Assembly (NCBI RefSeq): GCF_900105475.1
Contig: NZ_LT629777.1
Span: 744,001-808,000, forward strand
DNA length: 64,000 bases
Reading direction: 5' to 3'
Source of the DNA: Pseudomonas asplenii
GTDB taxonomy: Bacteria > Pseudomonadota > Gammaproteobacteria > Pseudomonadales > Pseudomonadaceae
Shown: positions 46,437 through 58,074 of the stretch, one piece after another
Numbering within the stretch: the stretch's first letter is position 1
How the letters are laid out: each line of letters opens with the position of its first letter
The notes under the pieces: generated by a model
Database searches by the model: none
What the model was told of the DNA's origin: nothing
What the model saw: the letters and a program-made list of their open reading frames with translations, nothing else
Made by a program: the position numbers and the translations under genes

Positions 46437-46442
46437 TATAAT
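46437..46442 (+). promoter_or_regulatory. Candidate -10 element of the miaB promoter
   Basis: A perfect TATAAT lies 36 bases before the miaB start, in the divergent region shared with the DUF1820 gene. The -35 region is not close to consensus, so only the -10 box is reported. Confidence 0.4.
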
Positions 46443-46477
46443 GCGCGGTTCTTTGAATCACTCGATGACCCCGACCC

Positions 46478-47806
46478 ATGGCCAAGAAGCTCTATATAGA
46501 AACCCACGGTTGCCAGATGAACGAGTACGACAGCTCGCGCATGGTCGACCTGCTGGGCGAACATCAGGCCCTGGAAGTCACCGCCCGAGCCGAAGACGCG
46601 GATGTCATCCTGCTCAACACCTGCTCGATCCGTGAGCGCGCCCAGGACCGGGTCTACTCCCAACTGGGCCGCTGGCGCGAACTCAAGGAAAGCAACCCGG
46701 ACATGGTGATCGCCGTGGGCGGCTGCGTTGCCAGCCAGGAAGGCGAAGCGATCCGCAAGCGCGCGCCTTACGTCGACGTGGTCTTCGGCCCGCAAACGCT
46801 GCACCGCCTGCCGGAAATGATCGATGCCGCGCGCATCACCCGCCTGCCGCAGGTGGACATCTCGTTCCCGGAAATCGAGAAATTCGACCATCTGCCCGAA
46901 CCGCGCATCGACGGCCCCAGCGCCTACGTCTCGGTGATGGAAGGCTGCAGCAAGTACTGCACCTTCTGCGTGGTGCCGTACACCCGTGGCGAAGAAGTCA
47001 GCCGACCGTTCGACGACGTGATCGGCGAAGTCATCCACCTGGCCGAGAACGGTGTGCGCGAAGTGACGCTGCTGGGGCAGAACGTCAACGGCTATCGCGG
47101 TGTCACCCACGATGGCCGTCTGGCCGACCTGGCGGAACTGATCCGGGTCGTGGCCGCCGTCGACGGTATCGAGCGCATCCGCTACACCACCTCGCACCCG
47201 CTGGAGTTTTCCGACAGCCTGATCCAGGCCCACGCCGAGGTGCCTGAGCTGGTGAAACACCTGCACCTGCCGGTGCAGTCGGGGTCGGACCGGATTCTGG
47301 CGGCAATGAAACGCAACCACACCGCCCTGGAGTACAAGTCCAAACTGCGCAAGCTGCGGGCCGCCGTGCCGGGTATCTGCATCAGCTCGGACTTCATCGT
47401 CGGCTTCCCCGGCGAAACCGAGAAGGATTTCCAGCAGACCATGAAGCTGATCGAAGACGTCGGTTTCGATTTTTCCTACTCGTTCGTCTACAGCCAGCGC
47501 CCCGGCACCCCGGCGGCGGACCTTGCGGACGACACCCCGGAAGAACTGAAAAAAGAGCGCCTGAACGCCCTGCAGCATCGCCTGAACCAGCAGGGCTTCG
47601 AGATCAGCCGACAGATGGTTGGTTCGACCCAGCGCATCCTGGTGACCGATTACTCGAAAAAAGACCCGGGCGAACTGCAGGGACGCACCGAGAATAACCG
47701 TATCGTCAACTTCCGCTGCGACAATCCGCAACTGATCGGCCAGTTCGTCGACGTCCACATCGACTCGGCGCAGCCGCATTCGCTGCGCGGTTCGATGCTG
47801 CAATAA
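46478..47806 (+). CDS. miaB: tRNA-2-methylthio-N6-dimethylallyladenosine synthase
   Basis: This 442-residue radical-SAM methylthiotransferase modifies i6A37 to ms2i6A37 in tRNAs that read UNN codons. It has an N-terminal UPF0004 domain with Cys in [11 protein letters not shown] and LLNTCSIRE, the radical SAM CxxxCxxC in GCSKYCTFC (about residues 154-162), and a C-terminal TRAM domain. Length is usual (E. coli 474, Pseudomonas about 442). It is probably the head of a long rightward housekeeping set through lnt. Confidence 0.97.
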   Translation: MAKKLYIETHGCQMNEYDSSRMVDLLGEHQALEVTARAEDADVILLNTCSIRERAQDRVYSQLGRWRELKESNPDMVIAVGGCVASQEGEAIRKRAPYVDVVFGPQTLHRLPEMIDAARITRLPQVDISFPEIEKFDHLPEPRIDGPSAYVSVMEGCSKYCTFCVVPYTRGEEVSRPFDDVIGEVIHLAENGVREVTLLGQNVNGYRGVTHDGRLADLAELIRVVAAVDGIERIRYTTSHPLEFSDSLIQAHAEVPELVKHLHLPVQSGSDRILAAMKRNHTALEYKSKLRKLRAAVPGICISSDFIVGFPGETEKDFQQTMKLIEDVGFDFSYSFVYSQRPGTPAADLADDTPEELKKERLNALQHRLNQQGFEISRQMVGSTQRILVTDYSKKDPGELQGRTENNRIVNFRCDNPQLIGQFVDVHIDSAQPHSLRGSMLQ

Positions 47807-47831
47807 CAACTCCACGATCGATGAACCAGCG

Positions 47832-47883
47832 CCTGTGGCGAGCGGGGCGGTGCGCTGTGCCGACAAGCCCCCTCGCCACACAG
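47832..47883. repeat. Inverted repeat of the GTGGCGAG REP type
   Basis: CCTGTGGCGAGCGGGG at 47832-47847 pairs with CCCCCTCGCCACACAG at 47868-47883. This is the second common REP flavour of fluorescent pseudomonads. It lies between miaB and the phoH-like gene. Confidence 0.65.
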
Positions 47884-47998
47884 TGAGGAAGCCTGCAACA
47901 AACGGGGACGTCTGTCAGACAGAAGCGCTTTCGTCCCCAGGCTGCTAGCGTTATCCTTGAACCCATCTCCATTGCCGTCGGGCGGCTGATAAACGACC

Positions 47999-49006
47999 TT
48001 GAACGCACCTATAGAACCCCATCGTTTCATCCTCGAACCTTTCGAGGCACATCGCTTCGCCAATCTGTGCGGGCAGTTCGATGAGCATTTGCGCCTGATC
48101 GAACAGCGCCTGGCCATCCAGATCCGCAACCGCGGCAATCAGTTCGAACTGATCGGCGAACCCAAGCTCACCACCTCCGCAGAACAACTGCTGCGCCGCC
48201 TGTACCGGGAAACCAAGGGGACCGAACTGTCTCCGGATATGGTGCACCTGTTCCTGCAGGAATCGACCGACGACGACCTGGCCAATAATCCGGTCGCCGA
48301 AGCCGCCGTGGCCCTGCGCACGAAAAAGGGCATGATTCGCCCGCGCGGCCTCAATCAGCAGCGCTACGTGAAGGAAGTGCTGGCCAACGATATCAACTTC
48401 GGTATCGGCCCTGCGGGCACCGGCAAGACCTACCTGGCAGTGGCCTGCGCCGTGGACGCCCTGGAACGCGAACAGGTACGTCGGATCCTGCTGGTCCGGC
48501 CGGCAGTCGAAGCCGGCGAAAAGCTCGGCTTCCTGCCCGGCGACCTGGCCCAGAAGATCGACCCGTACCTGCGACCGCTCTACGACGCCTTGTATGAAAT
48601 GCTCGGCTTCGAGTACGTCGCCAAGCTGATCGAGCGCCAGGTGATCGAAATCGCTCCGCTGGCCTACATGCGCGGCCGAACGCTGAACAACAGCTTCATC
48701 ATCCTCGACGAAAGCCAGAACACCACCGTCGAACAGATGAAAATGTTCCTGACCCGGATCGGCTTCGGCTCCACCGCCGTGATCACCGGCGACATCACCC
48801 AGGTCGACCTGCCGCGTGGCACCAAGTCCGGCCTGGCGCATGTCATCGAAGTGCTCAAAGACGTGCCAGGGATCAGCTTCACCCACTTCCAGCCCAAGGA
48901 CGTGGTTCGCCATCCACTGGTGCAGCGTATCGTCGAAGCCTACGAGCGCTTCGAGAACCGCCCCGTCGAGCCGTCCCACGCCAAGGACAGCCCGCGCGAT
49001 GCTTGA
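47999..49006 (+). CDS. PhoH-like ATPase (YbeZ)
   Basis: This 335-residue P-loop ATPase is of the PhoH family. Walker [12 protein letters not shown] (about residues 137-147) and Walker [12 protein letters not shown] (about 236-246) are intact. Genes of this type precede ybeY almost everywhere, and the protein is thought to act with the YbeY endoribonuclease in RNA metabolism. The start is TTG at 47999, in the sequence that encodes the conserved [14 protein letters not shown]; no in-frame ATG upstream gives a plausible product. The gene overlaps ybeY by 8 bases. Confidence 0.92.
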   Translation: MNAPIEPHRFILEPFEAHRFANLCGQFDEHLRLIEQRLAIQIRNRGNQFELIGEPKLTTSAEQLLRRLYRETKGTELSPDMVHLFLQESTDDDLANNPVAEAAVALRTKKGMIRPRGLNQQRYVKEVLANDINFGIGPAGTGKTYLAVACAVDALEREQVRRILLVRPAVEAGEKLGFLPGDLAQKIDPYLRPLYDALYEMLGFEYVAKLIERQVIEIAPLAYMRGRTLNNSFIILDESQNTTVEQMKMFLTRIGFGSTAVITGDITQVDLPRGTKSGLAHVIEVLKDVPGISFTHFQPKDVVRHPLVQRIVEAYERFENRPVEPSHAKDSPRDA

Positions 49007-49457
49007 ACTCGATCTGCAACTGGCCAGTGACGCACCCGTCCCGAGCGAAGCCGACTTGCGCACCTGGTGCGCCCTGGCCCTGCGCCAGCGCAGCGCCGAC
49101 TCGGAGCTGACCATCCGCCTAGTGGACGAGGCCGAGGGCCGCGAACTGAACCATACCTGGCGACAGAAGGACTACGCGACCAACGTGCTGTCCTTCCCCG
49201 CCGATGTGCCGGACGAACTGCTGGATATTCCCTTGCTGGGAGATCTGGTCATCTGCGTTCCGGTGGTCGCCCGCGAGGCGGCCGAGCAAGGCAAGACACT
49301 GGAGGCCCATTGGGCCCATCTGGTCATTCACGGCTGCCTGCATCTGTTGGGTTACGACCACATCGATGACGAGGAAGCCGAGGAAATGGAAGCGCTGGAA
49401 CGAGAGTTGCTTGCTGAACTGGGTCATCCCGACCCTTATGCCGATGACGAACACTGA
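48999..49457 (+). CDS. ybeY: Endoribonuclease / rRNA maturation factor YbeY
   Basis: This 152-residue metalloprotein is needed for 16S rRNA 3'-end maturation and ribosome quality control. The zinc-binding signature [11 protein letters not shown] (H-x3-H-x5-H, about residues 112-122) is complete. The start at 48999 overlaps the end of the phoH-like gene, so the two are translationally coupled. Length is normal. Confidence 0.95.
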   Translation: MLELDLQLASDAPVPSEADLRTWCALALRQRSADSELTIRLVDEAEGRELNHTWRQKDYATNVLSFPADVPDELLDIPLLGDLVICVPVVAREAAEQGKTLEAHWAHLVIHGCLHLLGYDHIDDEEAEEMEALERELLAELGHPDPYADDEH

Positions 49458-49500
49458 TCACTCAACTTATCACTCAATCAAGGGAAACGAGTAAATCGCT

Positions 49501-50340
49501 ATGAGCGAAGACCGATCGAGCAACGGGCAGAAGTCCTGGCTGGGTAAACTGACCCAGGCTTTTGCCCATGAGCCGAAAAACCGCCAGGAGTTGCTGGAAC
49601 TGCTGCGCGAAGCCCACCAGAACAAATTGCTGGACAGCGAAGCGCTGGCCATCGTCGAAGGTGCCATTCAGGTAGCCGACCTGCAGGTACGCGACATCAT
49701 GGTCCCGCGCTCGCAGATGATCAGCATCAAGGCGACCCAGACACCCCGCGAATTCCTTCCCGCCGTCCTCGACGCCGCGCACTCGCGCTACCCGGTGATC
49801 GGCGAAAGCCACGATGACGTCATGGGCGTTCTGCTGGCCAAGGACCTGCTGCCGCTGATCCTCCAGGAGAACGGCGACGGGTTCAATATCAAGGATCTGC
49901 TGCGTCCGGCGACCTTCGTCCCCGAATCCAAGCGCCTGAACGTGCTGTTGCGCGAGTTCCGCGCCAACCACAACCACATGGCCATCGTGATCGACGAATA
50001 CGGCGGTGTGGCGGGCCTGGTGACCATCGAGGACGTGCTCGAGCAGATCGTCGGCGACATCGAGGACGAGCACGATGTCGAGGAAGACAGTTACATCAAG
50101 CCACTGCCCAGCGGTGATTTCCTGGTCAAGGCGCTGACGCCGATCGAGAACTTCAACGAGTTTTTCGACAGCGAGTTCTCCGACGACGAGTTCGATACCG
50201 TGGGTGGCCTGGTGATGAGTGCGTTCGGTCATTTGCCAAAGCGTAATGAAACCACCGAGATTGGCGCGTATCGTTTCCGTATCCTGAATGCCGACAGCCG
50301 TCGAATTCATCTGATCCGCCTGACGCCCGTCAACCGCTAA
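49501..50340 (+). CDS. corC: CorC/YbeX family CBS-domain protein (magnesium/cobalt efflux or ribosome-linked)
   Basis: This 279-residue cytosolic protein has two CBS domains (about residues 65-190; VRDIMVPRSQM, YPVIGESHDDVMGVL, AIVIDEYGGVAGLVT) and a C-terminal CorC_HlyC transporter-associated domain (about 205-277). It was first linked to Mg2+/Co2+ efflux with CorA and more recently to ribosome function, which fits its place after ybeY. It lies 43 bases after ybeY and 14 bases before lnt. Confidence 0.93.
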   Translation: MSEDRSSNGQKSWLGKLTQAFAHEPKNRQELLELLREAHQNKLLDSEALAIVEGAIQVADLQVRDIMVPRSQMISIKATQTPREFLPAVLDAAHSRYPVIGESHDDVMGVLLAKDLLPLILQENGDGFNIKDLLRPATFVPESKRLNVLLREFRANHNHMAIVIDEYGGVAGLVTIEDVLEQIVGDIEDEHDVEEDSYIKPLPSGDFLVKALTPIENFNEFFDSEFSDDEFDTVGGLVMSAFGHLPKRNETTEIGAYRFRILNADSRRIHLIRLTPVNR

Positions 50341-50354
50341 GGACCGAAGCTCCC

Positions 50355-51878
50355 ATGCTGCGCTTAACCCGTCCCGGCTGGCCCGGTAACCTGCTGGCCG
50401 TGGTGGCTGGCGCTCTGACTACACTGGCCCTGGCGCCGTTCGACATCTGGCCGCTGGCGTTGCTGTCGGTCGGCCTGTTCTATGCCGGCCTGCGCGAGCT
50501 TTCACCACGCCAGGCCCTGTGGCGCGGCTGGAGTTTCGGTTTCGGCCTGTTCGGCGCCGGCACCAGTTGGATTTATGTCAGCATCCACACCTACGGCGGT
50601 GCCTCGGTGCTGCTGGCCGGCCTGCTGATGCTGGCGTTCATCGCCGCCATCGCCTGGTTCTTCGCCCTGCCGGCCTGGGTCTGGGCACGCTGGATCCGCC
50701 GCAATGAAGCGCCCTTGGCCGACGCGTTGGCCTTCGCCGCCCTATGGGTTGCACAGGAAGCCTTTCGCGGCTGGTTCCTGACCGGTTTCCCATGGCTCTA
50801 TTCCGGCTACAGCCAGCTGGACGGCCCGCTGGCCGGCCTCGCGCCGCTGGGCGGGATCTGGCTGATATCCTTTGCCCTGGCCCTGACCGCCGCCCTGCTT
50901 TACAACACCCGGCGCCTGCTCAAGGGCGGCCGCAAGGCGTTCATCGCCGCAGGCGTACTGTTGTTGGTCGGCCCATGGGCCATTGGCCTGGCACTCAAGC
51001 ACCACGCCTGGACCAGCCCATCGGGCGAACCGCTGAGCGTTGCCGCCATCCAGGGCAATATCGAACAGAGCATGAAGTGGGACCCGGCGCAGCTCAATGC
51101 CCAGTTGGCGCTGTACCGCGACATGAGCTTCAGCTCCAAACGGGTCGACCTGCTGGTGTGGCCGGAAACGGCCGTTCCGGTGCTCAAGGAGTCCGCCGAA
51201 GGCTATCTGTCGATGATGGGCAACTTTGCCGCTGACCGGCATTCGGCGCTGATCACCGGCGTACCGATTCGCCAAGTGGTGCATAACGAGAAACGCTACT
51301 TCAACGGCATCGTCGCGGTCGGCGAAGGTGACGGAATCTATCTCAAGCAGAAACTGGTACCGTTTGGCGAGTACGTTCCCTTGCAGGACCTGCTGAGGGG
51401 CCTGATCGAGTTCTTCAATCTGCCCATGTCAGACTTCGCCCGCGGCCCCGCCGACCAGCCGCTGCTGCAAGCCAAGGGCTATCAGATTGCGCCGTTCATC
51501 TGCTACGAAGTGGTCTACCCGGAGTTCGCCGCCAGCCTGTCGGCACGCAGCGACCTGCTGCTGACCATCAGCAACGACACCTGGTTCGGCACCTCGATCG
51601 GCCCGCTGCAACATCTGCAGATGGCGCAGATGCGGGCGCTGGAGGCCGGACGCTGGATGATTCGCGCGACCAACAACGGCGTCACCGGGCTGATCAACCC
51701 GTTCGGCCAGATCACCGCGCAGATTCCGCAGTTCGAACGCGGCATCCTGTATGGCGAAGTGGTGCCGATGCATAACCTGACGCCGTACCTGCATTGGCGT
51801 TCGTGGCCGTTGATCATCCTGTGTGGTTTGCTGTTCGGTTGGGCACTGCTGGCGAGCCGGATTGCCAAGACGGTCTGA
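50355..51878 (+). CDS. lnt: Apolipoprotein N-acyltransferase
   Basis: This 507-residue inner-membrane enzyme adds the third acyl chain to lipoproteins. It has about six N-terminal helices, then a nitrilase-fold periplasmic domain with Glu in WPETAVPV (about 274), Lys in LKQKLVPFGEYVP (about 335), and Cys in APFICYEVVYPEF (about 385-390), the family's catalytic triad, and a last C-terminal helix. The two lipoprotein genes nearby (lptE and the lytic transglycosylase) encode possible substrates. Confidence 0.96.
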   Translation: MLRLTRPGWPGNLLAVVAGALTTLALAPFDIWPLALLSVGLFYAGLRELSPRQALWRGWSFGFGLFGAGTSWIYVSIHTYGGASVLLAGLLMLAFIAAIAWFFALPAWVWARWIRRNEAPLADALAFAALWVAQEAFRGWFLTGFPWLYSGYSQLDGPLAGLAPLGGIWLISFALALTAALLYNTRRLLKGGRKAFIAAGVLLLVGPWAIGLALKHHAWTSPSGEPLSVAAIQGNIEQSMKWDPAQLNAQLALYRDMSFSSKRVDLLVWPETAVPVLKESAEGYLSMMGNFAADRHSALITGVPIRQVVHNEKRYFNGIVAVGEGDGIYLKQKLVPFGEYVPLQDLLRGLIEFFNLPMSDFARGPADQPLLQAKGYQIAPFICYEVVYPEFAASLSARSDLLLTISNDTWFGTSIGPLQHLQMAQMRALEAGRWMIRATNNGVTGLINPFGQITAQIPQFERGILYGEVVPMHNLTPYLHWRSWPLIILCGLLFGWALLASRIAKTV

Positions 51879-51881
51879 GAC

Positions 51882-51940
51882 ACACCGCCAACCTATTTGT
51901 AGGAGCGTCGGCCGGCCGCTCCTACAACGGTTGGCGGTGT
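51882..51940. repeat. Nested perfect palindrome after lnt (REP-type hairpin, likely terminator)
   Basis: The outer arms ACACCGCCAAC (51882-51892) and GTTGGCGGTGT (51930-51940), and the inner arms TGTAGGAGCG (51899-51908) and CGCTCCTACA (51917-51926), are perfect inverted repeats. Together they can form one long cruciform or RNA hairpin starting 4 bases after the lnt stop. The inner part is a Pseudomonas REP core; the outer extension is specific to this site. Confidence 0.75.
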
Positions 51941-51964
51941 GTTCAGGGCGGAGCCTGGAATATA

Positions 51965-52735
51965 TCAGGGCGCAGCGCGATAAAAGAGCCGGTACCCCAC
52001 CTGCCCCACCGCTTCATTGATCAATTGCCCGCTGCGCCAGATCGCCTTGAATTCCGGCATCCAGCCGCCCAGCGGGCTGGCGTTGTCGCGCCCGAGGAAG
52101 CCGACCGGCGCCGGCACCACGCTGAAGCCGGCCCGTTCAAAGCTCCACACCGCCCGCGGCATGTGCGCAGCATGGGTAACCACCACCACCCGCTTGATCC
52201 CCAACGGCGCCAGCAACTCATGACTGAACCGGGCGTTCTCCCAGGTCGTGGTACTGCGCTCTTCCAACCAGCGCACCACCACCCCGGAATCGTCACGCAT
52301 CGACTCGGCCATCAACGCGGCCTCGCTGGGCGGTGTACCGTAATGCAGACCACCACTGGTCAGCACCGGCAAGCCCGAGGCCTTGGCCAGCCGTGCGGCA
52401 TAACGCTGGCGCTCCAGGCCGATACCGGTCGGCTGGTCACTGCCCCAGGCCGGGTCGCCCCGCTCGCGCCCCGAGCCAAGCACCACGATGGCATCGGCGC
52501 GCTGCGCCAACCCCGCCCACTCGCCCTGCTCCAGCGGTGGCACGGTTTCGAGAGCGCGCGCGGACCACTCGACCACCACCGGCAGGCTGATCAGCCAGAA
52601 ACCACCCAAACCCAGGCCAAAACACAGTGCCGCCAGACGTGGACGGCTGCGTCGCAGCCACCAGCCCAGCGCCAGCAACAGCAGTAACAGGCCGGGCGGC
52701 AGGAGCAATTGCTTTAGGATATAGCGAACGGGCAT
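51965..52735 (-). CDS. YdcF/ElyC family (DUF218) membrane protein
   Basis: This 256-residue protein has two N-terminal hydrophobic helices (about residues 10-28 and 37-55) and a DUF218 domain in the periplasm (ADAIVVLGSGRERG near 83, RTWENARFS-like TTWENARFSHELL, and VVTHAAHMPRAVWSFERAGF in two parts near 190). ElyC/SanA relatives affect peptidoglycan or undecaprenyl lipid metabolism in E. coli. The ribosome-binding site GGAGG lies before the ATG at 52735. It is convergent with lnt across the palindrome. Confidence 0.9.
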   Translation of the reverse strand: MPVRYILKQLLLPPGLLLLLLALGWWLRRSRPRLAALCFGLGLGGFWLISLPVVVEWSARALETVPPLEQGEWAGLAQRADAIVVLGSGRERGDPAWGSDQPTGIGLERQRYAARLAKASGLPVLTSGGLHYGTPPSEAALMAESMRDDSGVVVRWLEERSTTTWENARFSHELLAPLGIKRVVVVTHAAHMPRAVWSFERAGFSVVPAPVGFLGRDNASPLGGWMPEFKAIWRSGQLINEAVGQVGYRLFYRAAP

Positions 52736-52857
52736 CGGGCACCTCCAGAAGATGCCCGAAGCCTAAGTGCATAAGGATCAATCAACAACCTTGCAGATCC
52801 TTGGCTCGACCCACAAGCCAGGTCAACGACAGACAACAGGATGCAGCCGGGCGGACC

Positions 52858-53178
52858 TCACTTGGCCCGAAATGACTTGAACCGCGCCGAATAGAGCTTG
52901 GGCGCCCTGTCCTTCAACCAGATGATCTCGGCCGAACGTACTTCTTCCCTGTGTTGTGGCACTGTCGTCTCGGATGTGGGTACGCCGCGACCGCTCAGGT
53001 CCAGATAGGCCCTGATCAGTTCGAACTCGGCGCGACTCAAGCCCCGCAATTCCAGCTCGGCAGGCCGCTCGTCACGCAGGCGGACCGCCGTCCTTGCCGC
53101 GTCCAGGGCCACCCCAAGACGCGTGATCAGACGTTCGTACAGTTCGGGATCAGTTACATTTCGCTGCGACTCCACCAT
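52858..53178 (-). CDS. Hypothetical protein, 106 residues
   Basis: A small, charged, cytosolic protein rich in Arg, Glu and Leu, probably mostly helical (RLITRLGVALDAARTAVRL, GLSRAEFELIRAYLDL). There is no signal, membrane segment or recognised motif. A good ribosome-binding site (GAGGTG, 5 bases before the ATG at 53178) and GC-rich codon use support a real gene. It is divergent from leuS. Confidence 0.7.
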   Translation of the reverse strand: MVESQRNVTDPELYERLITRLGVALDAARTAVRLRDERPAELELRGLSRAEFELIRAYLDLSGRGVPTSETTVPQHREEVRSAEIIWLKDRAPKLYSARFKSFRAK

Positions 53179-53332
53179 CCGTTCACCTCATTGAAGATAA
53201 GTATCACTTCCCCCTCAATGAGCTTAGCGGTGCACGGCCAACCAGCCCGGCGCCGCGACCAACGGCCCTTGTCACGCAATCAGGGTTTCCCTCGGTAGAG
53301 CGGCCTCATGTATGCTACGGGGCTTCCTGTAA

Positions 53333-56008
<2,676 letters not shown>

Positions 56009-56017
56009 TTGGACCAG

Positions 56018-56040
56018 GCGTCCGCCAGTGCGGACGCTTT
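56018..56040 (+). terminator. Hairpin after leuS, possible terminator or attenuator
   Basis: GCGTCCGC-CAGT-GCGGACGC (56018-56037) is a perfect 8-base-pair stem followed by TTT. It lies 10 bases after the leuS stop and about 55 bases before lptE. The T-run is short, so partial read-through into lptE is likely. Confidence 0.55.
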
Positions 56041-56093
56041 AAAAGATTTCCGGGGCCGCCGTGTCGGCCCACGGTTTCAAGGGGAGCAACAAG

Positions 56094-56699
56094 ATGATCA
56101 AACGCAATCTGCTGGTAATGGGCCTTGCAGTGCTGCTCAGCGCATGCGGCTTCCAGCTGCGTGGCACGGGCACCTCCGAACTGACGATCAAGGAATTGTC
56201 GGTCAGCGCCCGTAACGCCTATGGGGATACGATCAAGCAACTGACCCAGGTGCTGGAACATAGCGGCGTCGATGTCCACAAGGGTGCGCTCTACAAGCTG
56301 GTCCTGACCGACGAGCAGGAAACCCAGCGCGCGGCGAGCTACAGCGGCTCGGGCCGTAACGCCGAGTACGAACTCAACACCGTGCTGAACTACGAGATCC
56401 GTGGTGAGAAGGACCTGCTCCTGACCAGCGGCAAGCTGGAAGTGCAGAAATACTACGTGCACGACGGCAACAACATCACCGGCGGCGACGCCGAGGCCGC
56501 CGAACTGCGCAAGGAAATGCGTCGTGACCTGGTGCAGCAGATGGTCATCCGACTGCAGATCCTGACGCCGGAACAACTGGACAGCCTGCAACAGGCCGCT
56601 AACGCCAAAGCCAAGGCAGACGCCGACGCCCTGGAAGCCGCGCGCAAGTTCGAAGCCTCGCAGCCACAGCAATCGCCTCTGGAACTGCCGAACCAGTAA
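56094..56699 (+). CDS. lptE: LPS-assembly lipoprotein LptE
   Basis: This 201-residue outer-membrane lipoprotein plugs the LptD barrel and helps deliver LPS to the surface. It has a signal peptide with lipobox LLSAC (Cys lipidated at about residue 19) and then GFQLRGTG, the standard LptE opening. The C-terminal Ala/Lys-rich helix and Gln/Pro tail are typical in Pseudomonas. The start at 56094 is chosen for GGGGAG upstream. The order leuS-lptE-holA is conserved in gamma-proteobacteria. Confidence 0.95.
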   Translation: MIKRNLLVMGLAVLLSACGFQLRGTGTSELTIKELSVSARNAYGDTIKQLTQVLEHSGVDVHKGALYKLVLTDEQETQRAASYSGSGRNAEYELNTVLNYEIRGEKDLLLTSGKLEVQKYYVHDGNNITGGDAEAAELRKEMRRDLVQQMVIRLQILTPEQLDSLQQAANAKAKADADALEAARKFEASQPQQSPLELPNQ

Positions 56700-56706
56700 G
56701 CCCTGT

Positions 56707-56725
56707 GGGGCGCCTCTGGCGCCCC
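56707..56725 (+). terminator. Hairpin between lptE and holA
   Basis: GGGGCGCC-TCT-GGCGCCCC is a perfect 8-base-pair stem with a 3-base loop, followed by only TT. It may slow polymerase or protect mRNA ends rather than terminate. Confidence 0.45.
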
Positions 56726-56739
56726 TTGGCGACCCGCCT

Positions 56740-57777
56740 ATGAAACTCGCTCCCGCCCAACTCGCCAAACACCTGCAAGGTGGCCTCGCGCCGGTCTATG
56801 TCATCAGCGGCGACGATCCGCTGCTGTGCCAGGAAGCGGCCGACGCCATTCGCAGCACCGCGCGCCAGCAAGGCTTCGACGAACGCCAGGTGTTCAGCGC
56901 CGACGCCAATTTCGACTGGGGCACCCTGCTGCAAGCCGGGGCCAGCATGTCGTTGTTCGCCGAGAAACGCCTGCTCGAACTGCGCCTGCCGTCGGGCAAA
57001 CCGGGCGACAAGGGTGCCGCCGCGCTGATGGAGTATTGCGCGCGCCCCGCCGACGATACCCTGTTACTGATCAGCCTGCCCAAACTCGACGGCAGTGCGC
57101 AGAAGACCAAGTGGGGCAAGGCGCTGATCGAAGGCCAGCAGACCCAATTCATCCAGATCTGGCCGGTGGACGCCAACCAGCTGCCACAGTGGATTCGTCA
57201 GCGCCTGGCCCAGGCCGGGCTGTCCGCCCAGCAGGATGCCGTGGAATTGATTGCCGCACGGGTCGAAGGCAACCTGCTGGCCGCCGCTCAGGAAATCGAA
57301 AAGCTCAAGCTGATGGCCGAAGGTGGGCAGATCACCCTCGACACGGTGCAGGCGGCGGTGGCCGACAGTGCCCGCTTCGATGTATTCGGACTGGTCGATG
57401 CGGTGCTCAATGGCGAGGCGGCGCATTCCTTGCGCATGCTCGAAGGGCTGCGTGGCGAGGGCGTCGAGCCACCGGTGATTCTCTGGGCCCTGGCCCGGGA
57501 ACTGCGGTTGCTGGCCAACCTGTCCCAGCAGTACAGCCAGGGCGTACCGTTGGAGAAAGCGTTCAGCCAGGCCAGGCCTCCGGTCTGGGACAAACGCCGC
57601 CCGTTGATGAGCAAGGCCCTGCAGCGGCATTCGGCGCAACGCTGGAGCCAGTTGCTGATGGACGCCCAGCGCATCGACGCACAGATCAAGGGCCAGGCCA
57701 GCGGCTCGCCTTGGAGCAGCCTGAGCCGACTTTGCCTACTGATGTGTGGCCAACGTCTGGCGCTGCCAGCCGAATAA
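56740..57777 (+). CDS. holA: DNA polymerase III subunit delta
   Basis: This 345-residue clamp-loader subunit opens the beta clamp during replication. It has the family N-terminus (KLAPAQLAKHL, VYVISGDDPLLCQEA at about residues 16-30), central AAA+-like fold without Walker A, and C-terminal collar domain (QIKG near 310). Length is normal (E. coli 343). Confidence 0.95.
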   Translation: MKLAPAQLAKHLQGGLAPVYVISGDDPLLCQEAADAIRSTARQQGFDERQVFSADANFDWGTLLQAGASMSLFAEKRLLELRLPSGKPGDKGAAALMEYCARPADDTLLLISLPKLDGSAQKTKWGKALIEGQQTQFIQIWPVDANQLPQWIRQRLAQAGLSAQQDAVELIAARVEGNLLAAAQEIEKLKLMAEGGQITLDTVQAAVADSARFDVFGLVDAVLNGEAAHSLRMLEGLRGEGVEPPVILWALARELRLLANLSQQYSQGVPLEKAFSQARPPVWDKRRPLMSKALQRHSAQRWSQLLMDAQRIDAQIKGQASGSPWSSLSRLCLLMCGQRLALPAE

Positions 57778-57843
57778 CCACACTGGACACGCAAGCCCAT
57801 CTGCCTGATGATTCGCGCTCTTCCACACCAAGAGTGCACTGCC

Positions 57844-58002
57844 ATGAGCAAGCCGTCCCGGCGTCCCAACAAAGCCAAATCGATCATCGCCCAGCCCCTG
57901 TTCCGAAGCCGCCAGGAACAACCCGCCAAGGGCAAGGGCAGCTACCGTCGCGAAGCCTTCCAGTCTAAAAGCTGGGAGGCTTCTGACTTTCTGGCCGCGT
58001 AA
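57844..58002 (+). CDS. arfA: Alternative ribosome-rescue factor ArfA
   Basis: This 52-residue basic protein has the ArfA core PLFRSRQEQPAKGKGSYRR. In E. coli ArfA recruits RF2 to ribosomes stalled on nonstop mRNA when tmRNA is overwhelmed. The start at 57844 (MSKPSRRPNKAKS) is chosen because it begins the conserved part. An in-frame hairpin lies just before the stop, at 57952-57983. In E. coli a similar hairpin makes the arfA mRNA lose its stop codon, so tmRNA normally tags the product for destruction; the same backup logic is likely here. Confidence 0.9.
   Translation: MSKPSRRPNKAKSIIAQPLFRSRQEQPAKGKGSYRREAFQSKSWEASDFLAA
57952..57983 (+). promoter_or_regulatory. In-ORF hairpin of arfA (nonstop-mRNA generating element)
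   Basis: GAAGCCTTCCAGT at 57952-57964 pairs along all 13 positions (two or three as G-U in RNA) with GCTGGGAGGCTTC at 57971-57983, with a 6-base loop. It lies inside the coding region, ending 16 bases before the stop codon, and is followed by the T-rich TGACTTTCT. It could act as an RNase III site, a terminator or both, as described for E. coli arfA. Confidence 0.75.
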
Positions 58003-58074
58003 AAGTGTCATCACGACCTGCACCCCCAAGGCATGATAAGGTCAACACCTGATTCGTATTATCCGGACCCGCGC

